A DNA stretch of 64,000 nucleotides from Arthrobacter sp. S39 (GTDB lineage: Bacteria; Actinomycetota; Actinomycetes; Actinomycetales; Micrococcaceae), in the NCBI RefSeq assembly GCF_004320525.1, contig NZ_SIHX01000006.1, positions 186,001 to 250,000 on the forward strand, written 5' to 3'. The position numbers and the translations under genes are program-made. The notes beneath the pieces were generated by a model that had not been told where the DNA came from, searched no databases, and saw only the letters and a program-made list of their open reading frames with translations. Positions within the stretch are counted from its first letter, which is position 1; every line of letters starts with the position of its first letter. Positions 16,382 to 25,466 of this stretch are shown one piece after another.

Positions 16382-17355
16382 ACGACTCCCACAACAGCCT
16401 TGCCGCAACGCTGGGCAACACCATCCTCCGGGACGTGACCCTACGTGACGGGCTCCAGCTCACCGGAAAACTGCTCTCCACCGAACGGAAAGTCGAAACC
16501 GTCCGGGAGCTGCTGCGCCTGGGCGTTCCGTCCATCGAACTGGGCTCCATGGCCCGCGCGGACCTCGTCCCCACCATGGCCAACACGCTGGAAGTGGTCC
16601 AGGCCCTCACCCCGGAGGAGCTGGAAAAGTGCTGGATCTGGGTAGCCACCCCCGGCCACGTGGCCAAGGCCTCCGCTGCCGGGGCGCGGAACTTCCAGTA
16701 CTGCCTGTCGGCCTCGGACTCCCACAACAAGGCGAACATCGGCCGCACCACTGACGAAAGCCTGGCAGCCCTGCCCGAGGCGGTGGAGTACGCCCGCGCA
16801 GTCAACGGGCAGATCCAGCTGTGCATCGCGACGTCCTTCACCTGCCCGTTCGAAGGCTACGTTCCGGAGGAGCGCATCCTGGCCATCGCCAACGACCCCC
16901 GCGCCGAGGGCACCACGGACATCGTCATCTGCGACACCCTGGGCCAGGCCATCCCGGCCCAGGTCGCCGGGCTGATCACCCGGGTCCGGGACGAATCCCC
17001 GGCACGGCGCATCGTTTACCACGGCCACGACACGTGGGGCCTGGGCGTGGCCAACACCCTCGCCGCGATCCAGGCCGGCGCAGCCATGGTGGACGGCGCC
17101 CTCGGCGGCCTCGGCGGCTGCCCGTTCGCCCCGGGCGCCAGCGGCAACACCTCCAGCGAAGACATCCTTTTCGCCACCCGCCCGGAGTGGCTCACAACGG
17201 ACACCTTCGCGGGCCTCGTGGTCCTGTCCGAGAAGCTGCTGGCCGAACTGGGCGAACCCAACCGTTCCAAAGCTGCCCAGGGCGCCCGGTCCAAAGCAGA
17301 GGCCTTCGACTGGGTCATTCCTGCGCCGGCTTCAGCGGTAGCTGGAGCAAACTGA
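16378..17355 (+). CDS. HMG-CoA-lyase-like acyl-CoA lyase
   Basis: A 325-residue TIM-barrel protein of the HMGL/DRE family: VTLRDGLQ (residues 20-27, metal and catalytic Arg/Asp), IELGSMARADLVP, VYHGHDTWGLG (metal His pair) and GGLGGCPFAPGASGN with the catalytic Cys of HMG-CoA lyases. It should cleave a 3-hydroxy-acyl-CoA with a carboxylate into acetyl-CoA (or homologue) and an oxo acid. Family knowledge allows HMG-CoA, citramalyl-CoA and similar substrates; the genes next to it (hydroxyacid dehydrogenase and glycerate kinase) favour release of hydroxypyruvate or glyoxylate rather than acetoacetate. Confidence 0.88.
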   Translation: MNDSHNSLAATLGNTILRDVTLRDGLQLTGKLLSTERKVETVRELLRLGVPSIELGSMARADLVPTMANTLEVVQALTPEELEKCWIWVATPGHVAKASAAGARNFQYCLSASDSHNKANIGRTTDESLAALPEAVEYARAVNGQIQLCIATSFTCPFEGYVPEERILAIANDPRAEGTTDIVICDTLGQAIPAQVAGLITRVRDESPARRIVYHGHDTWGLGVANTLAAIQAGAAMVDGALGGLGGCPFAPGASGNTSSEDILFATRPEWLTTDTFAGLVVLSEKLLAELGEPNRSKAAQGARSKAEAFDWVIPAPASAVAGAN

Positions 17356-17357
17356 GC

Positions 17358-18347
17358 ATGGGGAACCATTTCCTGGTCACCACCGCCATCCCGGAGCCGG
17401 GACTTCAACTGCTGTCCGACGCCGGCCGGGTCACCGTCCTTCCCGAACCGCCTGACTACGGCACCTTGGCGCGGCTGTGCGCCTCGGGGGAGTACGACGT
17501 CGTGCTCACCCAGCTGCGAGATGTCGTCGACGCGCCGCTGCTTGCGGACGCCCGGGTGAAGGGCGTGTCCAACTACGCCGTGGGCTACAACAACATCGAC
17601 GTCGACGCCGCCACGCGGCACGGCATCCTCGTCGGCAATACGCCCGGGGTCCTGACGGATGCGACGGCGGACATCGCCATGCTGCTCATGCTCGGCACCG
17701 CCCGCCGCGTGGTCGAAGCGGACCGGCTGGTGCGCGACGGCAAATTCCTTGGCTGGGAACCGGAGTTCATGCTGGGCCGGGACGTCTCCGGCGCGGTGCT
17801 TGGCCTGGCCGGGTTCGGCCGGATCGCGCGCGCCACCGCCCGGCGTGCGCTGGGTTTCGGAATGGAGGTGGTTTTCGCGCCGCGGCCGCCAGATGACCGT
17901 CCAGTCAGCGAGGAGGAACTCGGCGAGTTCGCCGGCAAGGTCCGGCAGGTGCCCTGGACTGAGCTGGTGGAACGCAGCGACTTCCTGTCCCTGCATGTCC
18001 CGCTGAACGACCAGACGCGGCACCTTGTGGACGCAGGGGTGCTGGCGCGGATGAAGCCGGATGCCATCCTGGTCAACACGGCCCGCGGTCCGGTGGTGGA
18101 CGAGGCAGCCTTGGTGGAGGCTCTCCGGAACGGGGTCATTGCCGGTGCCGGACTGGACGTGTTCGAGGACGAGCCGCGGCTGGCAGCCGGGCTCGCCGAG
18201 CTGCCCAACACGGTGCTGCTGCCGCATGTCGGGAGCGCCACCGTCCGGGTCCGCAGCGAAATGGCACGGCTAAGCGCGTTGAACGCTGTGGCCATGGCCA
18301 AAGGACTGACGCCACCGCACCCCGTCAACGCTGTGGCCGCATCATGA
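17358..18347 (+). CDS. D-2-hydroxyacid dehydrogenase (glyoxylate/hydroxypyruvate reductase type)
   Basis: A 329-residue NAD(P)-dependent dehydrogenase. The nucleotide loop is GLAGFGRIARATA, and the catalytic trio appears as NTARGPVVDE (Arg), VFEDEP (Glu) and LPHVGSAT (His). SNYAVGYNNIDV is the usual substrate-side segment of glyoxylate/hydroxypyruvate reductases. It starts at ATG 17358, three bases after the HMGL stop, and its end overlaps glycerate kinase by four bases. In this setting it should reduce hydroxypyruvate to D-glycerate (or glyoxylate to glycolate). Confidence 0.9.
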   Translation: MGNHFLVTTAIPEPGLQLLSDAGRVTVLPEPPDYGTLARLCASGEYDVVLTQLRDVVDAPLLADARVKGVSNYAVGYNNIDVDAATRHGILVGNTPGVLTDATADIAMLLMLGTARRVVEADRLVRDGKFLGWEPEFMLGRDVSGAVLGLAGFGRIARATARRALGFGMEVVFAPRPPDDRPVSEEELGEFAGKVRQVPWTELVERSDFLSLHVPLNDQTRHLVDAGVLARMKPDAILVNTARGPVVDEAALVEALRNGVIAGAGLDVFEDEPRLAAGLAELPNTVLLPHVGSATVRVRSEMARLSALNAVAMAKGLTPPHPVNAVAAS

Positions 18348-19315
18348 CCATCCTGGTTGCACCGGACAGTTTCAAAGGCACATACTCGGCGGCCGAGGTC
18401 GCGGCTGCCATCGCTGCTGGAGTGAACGACGGCGGCCGCCCGGCTAAGCAACTGCCCGTCGCCGACGGCGGGGAGGGGACTTTCGACGCACTGTGCCGCA
18501 GCCTTCGGGCCTCGCCGGTGATTGTCGACGTCGTCAATTCCTGGGGTGAGCCGCTGCAGGCGACCATCGGGCTCGCCGCGGACGGTACCGCCGTCGTCGA
18601 GGTTGCCCAGGCGAGCGGCCTCACCGCCGCGCGCAACAGTCCGGCGGACGCCATGGCAGCGAGCACGTATGGGACGGGCATGATGGTGGCCGCGGCGGTC
18701 AACGCCGGGGCGACGCACATCCTGGTGGCGGCAGGCGGTTCCGCCACGACCGACGGCGGGGCCGGGGCCGTCCGCGCCATCACCGAAAACGGCGGGCTTG
18801 GCGGTGCCCGGATCACCGTCCTGTCCGACGTGACCACCAGCTTCCTGGACGCGCCACGCGTCTTCGGGCCGCAAAAGGGTGCCGATCCTGCCACGGTCAA
18901 ACTGCTGGAAGAACGCCTCGAACACCTGGCCGGTTCGTACCCTCGCGACCCATCCGGGGTGCCGCGTACCGGTGCGGCGGGCGGCCTGTCCGGCGGGCTG
19001 TGGGCGCATTTCGGGGCGGACCTGGTGTCCGGTGCGGACGCTGTCCTGGACGCGGCCGGGTTCGATGCGCTCCTGACGTCTGCCGACGCCGTCGTGGTGG
19101 GCGAGGGGCGCCTGGACTCACAAACCGGCGAGGGCAAGATCATCTCCGCAATCCTGCAACGGGTGCGGAATACCGGCCGACAGATCCCGGTCATTGCCGT
19201 GGTGGGCTCCGTCGCGGAGGACCTGGGGAGCTACGCGGAAAACTTCGCCGAGATCCTCATCGCTACCGATGCTGCGGCCATGCGGGCGGCCGGAAAGGCC
19301 ATCGCCGCGCTATAG
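18344..19315 (+). CDS. Glycerate kinase (GlxK/GarK family)
   Basis: A 323-residue kinase with the family's N-terminal VAPDSFKGTYSAAEVAAAI, LPVADGGEGT, and the Gly-rich AAGGSATTDGGAGAV. Members of this family usually make 2-phospho-D-glycerate from glycerate. It is slightly shorter than the common 370-380 residues; the central FGPQKGA-type segment and the C-terminal VGEGRLDSQTGEGK are present. As the last operon gene it would pass the product to glycolysis. Confidence 0.92.
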   Translation: MTILVAPDSFKGTYSAAEVAAAIAAGVNDGGRPAKQLPVADGGEGTFDALCRSLRASPVIVDVVNSWGEPLQATIGLAADGTAVVEVAQASGLTAARNSPADAMAASTYGTGMMVAAAVNAGATHILVAAGGSATTDGGAGAVRAITENGGLGGARITVLSDVTTSFLDAPRVFGPQKGADPATVKLLEERLEHLAGSYPRDPSGVPRTGAAGGLSGGLWAHFGADLVSGADAVLDAAGFDALLTSADAVVVGEGRLDSQTGEGKIISAILQRVRNTGRQIPVIAVVGSVAEDLGSYAENFAEILIATDAAAMRAAGKAIAAL

Positions 19316-19337
19316 CCCTCTCACTTCCGGGCGGGTC

Positions 19338-20129
19338 CTAGGACTCGCCCGGAAAGCGGCCGCCGATCAGCCGGGTCATGTGTTCCGCCGTGGTGAGCAG
19401 GGGCTCCACCCACGATTCGCAGGTCTCCAGCGGCATCCGGAGGGTGGGCCCGCTGATGGTCACGGCGCCCACCAGGCCGGCTGCTGAGTCGAAGACCGGG
19501 GCGGAAAGGCCGGATGCGCCGTCTTCGCGCTCGCCGACGGTGATGGCAAACCCGTCGCTCCGGGTCTGTTTGACGGCCACGGCCAGGTCCTCGGACGTGG
19601 TGATGGTGGATTCCGTGATCGGGGTCAGAGGATCGCGCAGGACGGCGTCCATCAGCTCCGGATCCCACGCCAGCAGGACCCGGCCCGCCGAGCCCGCGTA
19701 CAGCGGGGCGACCTTGCCCAGGTGCATTTCGCGGCGTAGCGCGTGGCGCGTTTCGGCCATGGCCACGCAGACGCGGAAGTGCTGCTCAGCCTTGAAGAAG
19801 CACGCTGTCTCGCCGGTGGTGTCGCGCAACGTTTTGAGCAGCGGACCCAGGATGTCCACCACTTCCATGCCGCGGGTCGCTGGGGCCGCCCAGTAGGCCA
19901 GGCGCATGCCGATGCGGTAGGCATCCTCCTCGCGGTCCAGGAATCCCTGCGAGGTCAGGTTGGTGACCAGCCGCTGCACCGTGGACGTGGGCATGCCCGT
20001 GTGCTCACGGATGTCGCTCAGGGAAAGAACCGGCCTGGAGAGGGAAAACGCGTCAAGGATGGACGTGATCTTTCCCAGGACAAGCAGCGGGTTGCCGCCG
20101 GACTTCGCTGATGCATCGGACTCTGACAT
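19338..20129 (-). CDS. IclR-family regulator of the acid-degradation operon
   Basis: A 263-residue regulator. Residues about 15-70 are the winged helix (LGKITSILDAFSLSRPVLSLSDI, MPTSTVQRLVTNLTSQGFLDR); the rest is the IclR effector domain, with LYAGSAGRVLLA and GERE.GASGLSAPVFD-like segments. It is convergent to the glycerate kinase gene, 22 bases away, and probably controls that operon. ATG 20129 was chosen because the HTH then starts at the normal distance; an in-frame start at 20279 would overlap the divergent gene. Confidence 0.88.
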   Translation of the reverse strand: MSESDASAKSGGNPLLVLGKITSILDAFSLSRPVLSLSDIREHTGMPTSTVQRLVTNLTSQGFLDREEDAYRIGMRLAYWAAPATRGMEVVDILGPLLKTLRDTTGETACFFKAEQHFRVCVAMAETRHALRREMHLGKVAPLYAGSAGRVLLAWDPELMDAVLRDPLTPITESTITTSEDLAVAVKQTRSDGFAITVGEREDGASGLSAPVFDSAAGLVGAVTISGPTLRMPLETCESWVEPLLTTAEHMTRLIGGRFPGES

Positions 20130-20233
20130 GGAACTCACGCTAGACGCTGGCCGCATCCGAATCCACTCGCCCCTCCGCAGGGACATGCTGCCCGGCGGAT
20201 GCGGGCAACGGCTACCTTTGGTAGGAAACCGGA

Positions 20234-20728
20234 ATGTCTTCTGACTCCCACGCAAGGACGCGAATGAACCAGCCGACACCGCCCCGCTGCACCTACCTGG
20301 CCTCGATCTCCGTCCAGGTTGGTCCCGCCATGGAAATTGGCGAAACGTCGGACGGAATCCGCCGCGTCATTCCTATCCTCGGCGGAACCGTCAGGGGCCC
20401 GGAGCTGTCCGGCCTGGTGCTCCCCGCTGGAGCGGATTTCCAGCTGCTCCGCACACCTACCGCCACCGAGATGGACGCTAAATACGTGCTGGAAACGGAC
20501 GACGGCGACCGGATCTTCGTGAGCAACACCGCCCTCCGCACCGGCTCAGCCGAAGACATAGCGGCGCTGGTGGCCGGGATACCCGTGGACCCCGAACGGA
20601 TCTACTTCCGCTCCACGCCGCGGTTCACCGCCGCGGGCAAGTGGTCCTGGCTCAGCACGCGCATCTTCATCGCCTCCGGCATCCGGCTGCCTGACGAAGT
20701 GAAGCTGGATGTGTTTATGGTCGAGTGA
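20234..20728 (+). CDS. DUF3237 family protein
   Basis: A 164-residue protein with the DUF3237 pattern: YLASISVQVGPAMEIG, RRVIPILGGTVRGPELSG, VLPAGADFQLLR and ATEMDAKYVLETDDGDRIFVSN, then RSTPRF and KWSWLSTRIFIASG. The fold is a single beta barrel of unknown function, often near aromatic or acid catabolism genes. Two starts are possible, 20234 and 20264; both have a reasonable ribosome site (AGGAA and AAGGA). It is divergent from the IclR gene. Confidence 0.85.
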   Translation: MSSDSHARTRMNQPTPPRCTYLASISVQVGPAMEIGETSDGIRRVIPILGGTVRGPELSGLVLPAGADFQLLRTPTATEMDAKYVLETDDGDRIFVSNTALRTGSAEDIAALVAGIPVDPERIYFRSTPRFTAAGKWSWLSTRIFIASGIRLPDEVKLDVFMVE

Positions 20729-20781
20729 CGGATTAGCCCGCGTACCATCGGAACATCCGGCCCCTAAGAGTGGAGTAACCC

Positions 20782-21153
20782 ATGCAGCTCGGCGCTTTTT
20801 CGATCAGCCTCACGGTCAAGGACATCGCGGCTTCTGCCGCCTTCTACGAGAAACTTGGCTTCAGCAGTTTCGGCGGCGACATCACGCAGAACTGGCTGAT
20901 CCTCAAGAACGGCGAGACAGTGATCGGCCTCTTCCAGGGGATGTTCGAGAAGAACATGCTCACGTTCAACCCGGGCTGGAACCAGAACGCGGAGGCGGTG
21001 GATTCCTTCACCGATGTGCGCGAACTCCAGCGGGAACTGAAAGCCACGGGCACGGAGTTCGTTGCCGAGGCAGACGAATCAACCACCGGTCCGGCGAGCT
21101 TCATCGTGGTGGACCCGGACGGCAACCCGGTGCTCGTCGACCAGCACGTCTGA
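20782..21153 (+). CDS. VOC (glyoxalase/bleomycin-resistance fold) protein
   Basis: A 123-residue single-domain protein with [22 protein letters not shown] at the start and [17 protein letters not shown] at the end, the paired beta-alpha-beta-beta-beta modules of the vicinal oxygen chelate fold. These proteins range from glyoxalases to antibiotic-binding proteins; no metal-ligand set points to one. It follows the DUF3237 gene by 53 bases. A family B palindrome lies between it and the convergent DUF3100 gene. Confidence 0.85.
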   Translation: MQLGAFSISLTVKDIAASAAFYEKLGFSSFGGDITQNWLILKNGETVIGLFQGMFEKNMLTFNPGWNQNAEAVDSFTDVRELQRELKATGTEFVAEADESTTGPASFIVVDPDGNPVLVDQHV

Positions 21154-21172
21154 CCGTCCGGGGGGCGCCCAC

Positions 21173-21237
21173 CCAACGCGGGGTCACTTAATGCCCATAG
21201 AGTGCCCTTTATTGGGCGAAAAGTGACCCCGCGTTGG
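21173..21237. repeat. Palindrome family B, copy 1
   Basis: Outer arms CCAACGCGGGGTCACTT and AAGTGACCCCGCGTTGG are perfectly complementary. Inside, TGCCC and TTATTGGGC make a weaker second hairpin. It fills the gap between two convergent genes, ending four bases before the stop of the DUF3100 gene. The same structure occurs at 26410-26476. Confidence 0.88.
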
Positions 21238-21240
21238 CCG

Positions 21241-22614
21241 TTAGTGCCAGAGCCCCAGGGCGAACTCCGCGATGACGGTGGAGAGCAGGAAGGACGCGGT
21301 GATGGCCACCAGGCCCACGGGGATGATCTTCCAGCCGATGTTCTTCAGCAGCGGGATGTCCTTACCCAGCGAGAGGCCTGCCAGCGTCAGCATCACCGTG
21401 GCGATGGACAGGAAGTCGACCGTCTTAATGATGGTTGTCAGCGATTCGGCGGCGAAGAACCAGGGGCTGGAGATGTACGCGCCGATGGTGGTGATGTAGA
21501 CAATCGCCGAGATCTTTTTGGTGACCTTCGCCAGCGCGATGCTGACCAGGACCAGGGCCAACATGATCCCGTACCCGAGCACGATCGAGAGGCTGAGCCC
21601 CTTGGCCGCCACCGACGCCGTGCCGATGCCGAGGACCGTGAGGACTGACAGGGACAGCCAGAGTGGGAGCTTGATGGCTGCCGAGGATTCGGCCACCTTC
21701 TCGCGGAACAGGCGGTTTTCCTCAGCCTGGGCATCGTCCCGGTCAATGTCGGCCTGGCTGCGCACGGCACCGCCGCCGGCGGCAACCGCAGCGGCCTCGC
21801 GGGTCTGCTTGCGGGTGAGGACCTTGTAGAAGCGGTCAGCCAGCGGCAGCGCGATGTAGATGCCCACGTACACACCAAGGATGGTGGTGATCAGGTTGGA
21901 CACCGCCGCCATGCCGAGGATGGCTTCCTGGTCCCCTGGGTAGGCCGCGATGATGCTGGCAGAGGACGCCGCCATCATGGAGCCGGATCCCACGCCGGCG
22001 CCCATCGCCAGGGCCAGCGGATCGAAGATCTTCCAGTTGGCCACCAGTGAGGTGAGCAGCGTGATGAACACGGCGCCGAACAGCGTGCCGAAGACGTACA
22101 TTGCCAGCACGCCCCGGTACTGGTCCGAATCGGGGCCGTACTTTTCGGAGACCATGGCGAAGGACGGCTCACGGTCCAGGGAGAACGTGGCACCCACCGT
22201 GGCCTTGCCCATCCGGAGCAGCACGGCCAGGGGGAGGGCCAGCGCTATGGTGCCCAGCAGGTGCCCCACTTCCTGCAGCAGCAGGGCCGGGCCGGCGCGG
22301 AGCAGGCTGGGGAGACTGGGGCCGATGTTGAACGCCAGCCGGGCCACGAGCAGCAGCACGGCCACGCCCACCAGGGCAGCGGCGACCCGCTGCAGGTCCA
22401 GGCCCAGCGGCTTGAACTTCTGGATGGAGACCAGAAGGCCCAGGATCAGGCCCCAGACCATGGGGAAGATGACGATTGCGCCGATTCCGATGTCGATCTT
22501 GGCCTGGCCGATGAACTGCACGGCCAGCGCAATGACAAACGCCAGCGCGGCGACCGGAAGCGTCAGCCGGGCACCAGCTTTGTCGATCCGCGGAGTTGTG
22601 GTGCTGGTACTCAT
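21241..22614 (-). CDS. DUF3100 membrane protein (predicted transporter)
   Basis: A 457-residue protein with about 10-11 hydrophobic segments, starting MSTSTTTPRIDKAGARL. The block MGAGVGSGSMMAASSASII and LGMAAVSNLITTILGVYVGIYIALPLADRFY is the conserved DUF3100 core. A charged cytoplasmic loop (QADIDRDDAQAEENRLFREK) divides the two halves. The family is uncharacterised but often sits next to M20 amidohydrolases, as here: the ATG overlaps the amidohydrolase stop (ATGA). It most likely carries the amidohydrolase substrate or product across the membrane. Confidence 0.85.
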   Translation of the reverse strand: MSTSTTTPRIDKAGARLTLPVAALAFVIALAVQFIGQAKIDIGIGAIVIFPMVWGLILGLLVSIQKFKPLGLDLQRVAAALVGVAVLLLVARLAFNIGPSLPSLLRAGPALLLQEVGHLLGTIALALPLAVLLRMGKATVGATFSLDREPSFAMVSEKYGPDSDQYRGVLAMYVFGTLFGAVFITLLTSLVANWKIFDPLALAMGAGVGSGSMMAASSASIIAAYPGDQEAILGMAAVSNLITTILGVYVGIYIALPLADRFYKVLTRKQTREAAAVAAGGGAVRSQADIDRDDAQAEENRLFREKVAESSAAIKLPLWLSLSVLTVLGIGTASVAAKGLSLSIVLGYGIMLALVLVSIALAKVTKKISAIVYITTIGAYISSPWFFAAESLTTIIKTVDFLSIATVMLTLAGLSLGKDIPLLKNIGWKIIPVGLVAITASFLLSTVIAEFALGLWH

Positions 22615-23837
22615 GATGTGCCTTCCTGGGTGAGCGTACGACGGCGGTATGCCGCTTGGGTGAAGCGTTCCCGTTCGGTGGGGGTTGAGGCAGCGGCGGC
22701 GACGGTCCAGGCCAGCGCGGTGGCTGCCTCGAACATCACGCCATACGCCTCGGGAGTGTCCGCCAGCGCGGCGAACGCGTGCGAATGGATGGCAACGTTG
22801 GCCCCGGGAATGCTGAGCCACGGATGCAGGGACGGGATGACCTGGGAAATGTTGCCCATGTCGGTGGAACCGCCGGACAGGCCGGCCGAGGGGGAGGTGT
22901 CCTTGCCGAACGCGTCCATCGCCTCTGTCCAGTGCGCCGCCAGCGCGTCGTCCTGGAGCAGCGGCTCGTAGAGCGGCTCCGTGGCCTCGATCTCTAGTGT
23001 GGTTCCGGTGGCCAGGGCGGCCCCTTCGAAGCAGCGGCGGACCCGTTCGAGCAGTGCCTCGTACTCCGGAAGGGTGAAGGCCCGGCACTCAAACTGGACC
23101 ACCGCCCGGTCCGGAATGATGTTGGTGACGTGGCCGGCCTCGGCAACGAACAGGGCCACGCGGTGGTCGCCGGGGATCTGCTGGCGGAGCAGGCCAACAG
23201 CCACCTGGCTCAGCACGGCTGCGTCCGCGGCGTTCACGGCCAGGTGCGGGGCCGCCGCAGCGTGCGCGGCCTTCCCGGTGAACGTCGCCTTGTACCGGCC
23301 CACTGCCTGGGCGCTGGTGCCTGCCGGGTTGTACGTCAGGCCGTCCTGGACGGGGTGGACCATCAAAGCCAGCCCGACGCCGTCGAACGCCCCCTGTTCC
23401 AGCATGAGCACCTTGCCGCCGCCGTGTTCCTCCGCGGGCGTTCCGATGGCCTTCAGCGTGATGCCGAGTTCGTCCACGAAGGGCTGGAGGGCGAGGGCCG
23501 CGGCCACGGAGGCCCCGGCGATCAGGTTGTGCCCGCAGGCGTGGCCGATGTCCGGCAGCGCGTCGTATTCCACGCACAGCGCCACGGTCAGTTCGCCGCT
23601 GCCGGCGCTCGCGGTGAACGCGGTGGGCAGGCCGCCCGTGCCGCGTTCCACCGCAAAGCCGCCTGTTTCCAGCAGGGCTGCGATCGCCTCGGCGGAGCGG
23701 ACCTCCTCGAAGGAGATTTCCTTGTGGGCGTGGATTTCGCGGGCCAGGGCCTGGACGCGGGGCTTCCAGGTTTCGACGCCGTCTGCCAGGGCCGTGCGCA
23801 GGGCCGCGTTTGCGGGGGTGGTGTCTGTCAGTTCCAT
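22611..23837 (-). CDS. M20-family amidohydrolase (amidase/aminoacylase type)
   Basis: A 408-residue metal-dependent hydrolase with the M20D pattern: ALPDIGHACGHNLIAGASV (metal His and Asp), GTPAEEHGGGK (Glu-Glu), MVHPVQDG, and the dimerisation-domain KATFTGKAAHAAAAP. Relatives cleave N-acyl amino acids or p-aminobenzoyl-glutamate. No signal peptide is present, so it works in the cytoplasm after uptake, presumably by the coupled DUF3100 protein. It lies 39 bases after the aldehyde dehydrogenase gene. Confidence 0.9.
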   Translation of the reverse strand: MELTDTTPANAALRTALADGVETWKPRVQALAREIHAHKEISFEEVRSAEAIAALLETGGFAVERGTGGLPTAFTASAGSGELTVALCVEYDALPDIGHACGHNLIAGASVAAALALQPFVDELGITLKAIGTPAEEHGGGKVLMLEQGAFDGVGLALMVHPVQDGLTYNPAGTSAQAVGRYKATFTGKAAHAAAAPHLAVNAADAAVLSQVAVGLLRQQIPGDHRVALFVAEAGHVTNIIPDRAVVQFECRAFTLPEYEALLERVRRCFEGAALATGTTLEIEATEPLYEPLLQDDALAAHWTEAMDAFGKDTSPSAGLSGGSTDMGNISQVIPSLHPWLSIPGANVAIHSHAFAALADTPEAYGVMFEAATALAWTVAAAASTPTERERFTQAAYRRRTLTQEGTS

Positions 23838-23876
23838 AAGTACCTGCCTGTTCCGGTGGGGCGCATGGGGAGGACG

Positions 23877-25424
23877 CTAGTAGGACAGCGACGGGAAGGG
23901 GGAACCTGCCGCGCGGGTGGGCACCCAGATGGCCTTCGTCTGGGTGTACTCGTCCAGGACGCCGGGGCCGGAGGAGCGGCCGTGGCCCGAATCCCCGAAG
24001 CCGCCGAACGGGACGGCCACATGGATGGTCTTGTAGGAGTTGATCCAGAACGTGCCGGCCTTCACCTCGCGGGCAATGTGGTGGGCACGCGAAACGTCCG
24101 AGGTCCACACTGCACCGGCCAGGCCGAAGCTGGTGTTGTTGGCCCGGGCGATGGCCTCGGCCTCGGTGTCGAACGCGTCCGCGCCCACCACCGGCCCGAA
24201 GACCTCCGTGGTTTCGAGGCGGTTCGACGGCGTGACGCCGTCCAGCAGGGTGGGCATGACCCAGTGCCCGCCGGCCAGTGCAGACCCGGCCAGCGCGTCC
24301 GGAAGCGTGGCCCCCGTGACCCGGCGGCCGCCGTCGTGCATTCCGGCCTCGATGAGGGTGTTGACGGTGGCGAACTGCTGGGCCGTGATGATGGGGCCCA
24401 CCTCGGTGTCCGCACTCAGCGGGTCGCCCACGCGCAGCCGGGCGGCCTTCGCGGCGACCATCTCGACGAACCGGGCGTGCACGCTGCGCTCCACCAGAAG
24501 CCGGGACCCGGCGACGCAGGACTGCCCCGCGCCGGAGAAGATCGCCGAGATGGCGCCGTCCGCGGCACGGTCCAGGTCGGCGTCGGCGAACACGATGTTG
24601 GCGCTCTTGCCGCCGAGCTCCAGCAGGGCGGGAATGCCGGCCTGTGCTGCCGCGACCGCCACCCGGCGCCCGGTGGGGACGGAGCCGATGAAGCTGACTT
24701 TGCCAACCCGCCGGTCGGTGGTGAGGATGGCACCGACGGTCTGGCCCAGCCCCGCGGCGACGTTGAACACGCCCGCCGGCAGCCCCGCCTCGTGGGCCAG
24801 CTGGGCGAGCCGGACCGAGGAGGCCGGGGTGAATTCGCTGGGCTTGATGATCACGGCGTTGCCGGCGGCCAGCGGGGCGGCTGAGTTCCAGCCGGCCGTG
24901 AACAGGGGAGCGTTCCAGGGCGTGATGGCAACGACGACGCCCCACGGGACACGCTCGGTGTAGGTGTGCCAGTTGCCGGGAACGGGAATGGTCTGCCCGG
25001 TCAGCTTGTCCGCCCAGCCGGCGTAGTAGCCGAACATTTCGGCCACCTTGGCGGCTTCGACGCGGGCGTCGCGGATGGGCTTGCCCGTGGTGGCGGACTC
25101 GAGGATGGCGAGTTCCTCGCCGTGCGCTTCGACGACGCGGCTGACGTTGCGGAGGATGGCTGCGCGTTCGAAGCCGTTCAGCGCGGCCCAGACTGCCGCA
25201 CCCGCCGTCGAGCTTTCCAGGATGGCGTGGGCGCCCTCGGCGCCGGGGTCGGCGTAGGTGGCAAAGGGTTCGCCGGTGGCGGCAGCGGTGAGGGTGATGG
25301 CCTCGCCGTTGCCGGTGACGACTTTTCCGTCAACGAATGCGCCGAGGCCTGAAGGGAAGGCTGCGTCGAGGACGGTCCGGGCGGTGGCTGCCGAGGAGGA
25401 GGTGGGTGCTGTGGTGATGCTCAA
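23877..25424 (-). CDS. NAD(P)-dependent aldehyde dehydrogenase
   Basis: A 515-residue enzyme with the full ALDH active site: PWNAPLF (Asn171), KPSEFTP (Lys194), LELGGKSANIVF (Glu269) and GAGQSCVAGSR (Cys303). It oxidises an aldehyde to an acid in the cytoplasm. The start is TTG 25424 with GAAGGAA upstream. It sits between the amidohydrolase and the NAD-dependent reductase genes, suggesting that hydrolysis of the imported amide yields an aldehyde or alcohol that these two enzymes oxidise or reduce. The substrate cannot be fixed from sequence. Confidence 0.92.
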   Translation of the reverse strand: MSITTAPTSSSAATARTVLDAAFPSGLGAFVDGKVVTGNGEAITLTAAATGEPFATYADPGAEGAHAILESSTAGAAVWAALNGFERAAILRNVSRVVEAHGEELAILESATTGKPIRDARVEAAKVAEMFGYYAGWADKLTGQTIPVPGNWHTYTERVPWGVVVAITPWNAPLFTAGWNSAAPLAAGNAVIIKPSEFTPASSVRLAQLAHEAGLPAGVFNVAAGLGQTVGAILTTDRRVGKVSFIGSVPTGRRVAVAAAQAGIPALLELGGKSANIVFADADLDRAADGAISAIFSGAGQSCVAGSRLLVERSVHARFVEMVAAKAARLRVGDPLSADTEVGPIITAQQFATVNTLIEAGMHDGGRRVTGATLPDALAGSALAGGHWVMPTLLDGVTPSNRLETTEVFGPVVGADAFDTEAEAIARANNTSFGLAGAVWTSDVSRAHHIAREVKAGTFWINSYKTIHVAVPFGGFGDSGHGRSSGPGVLDEYTQTKAIWVPTRAAGSPFPSLSY

Positions 25425-25466
25425 TGTGGTGTTCCTTCGGAGCTGGGGGGCTGGGGGAGGGGTTGC

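Noticed and set aside
16821..17357. N-terminal extension of the 2-hydroxyacid dehydrogenase
   Set aside because: The extension overlaps the HMGL gene in another frame and is Arg/His/Pro-rich; the natural start is ATG 17358.
23089..24945. Two long open frames (both strands) over the aldehyde dehydrogenase and amidohydrolase genes
   Set aside because: Both are out of frame with genes that carry complete catalytic motifs.
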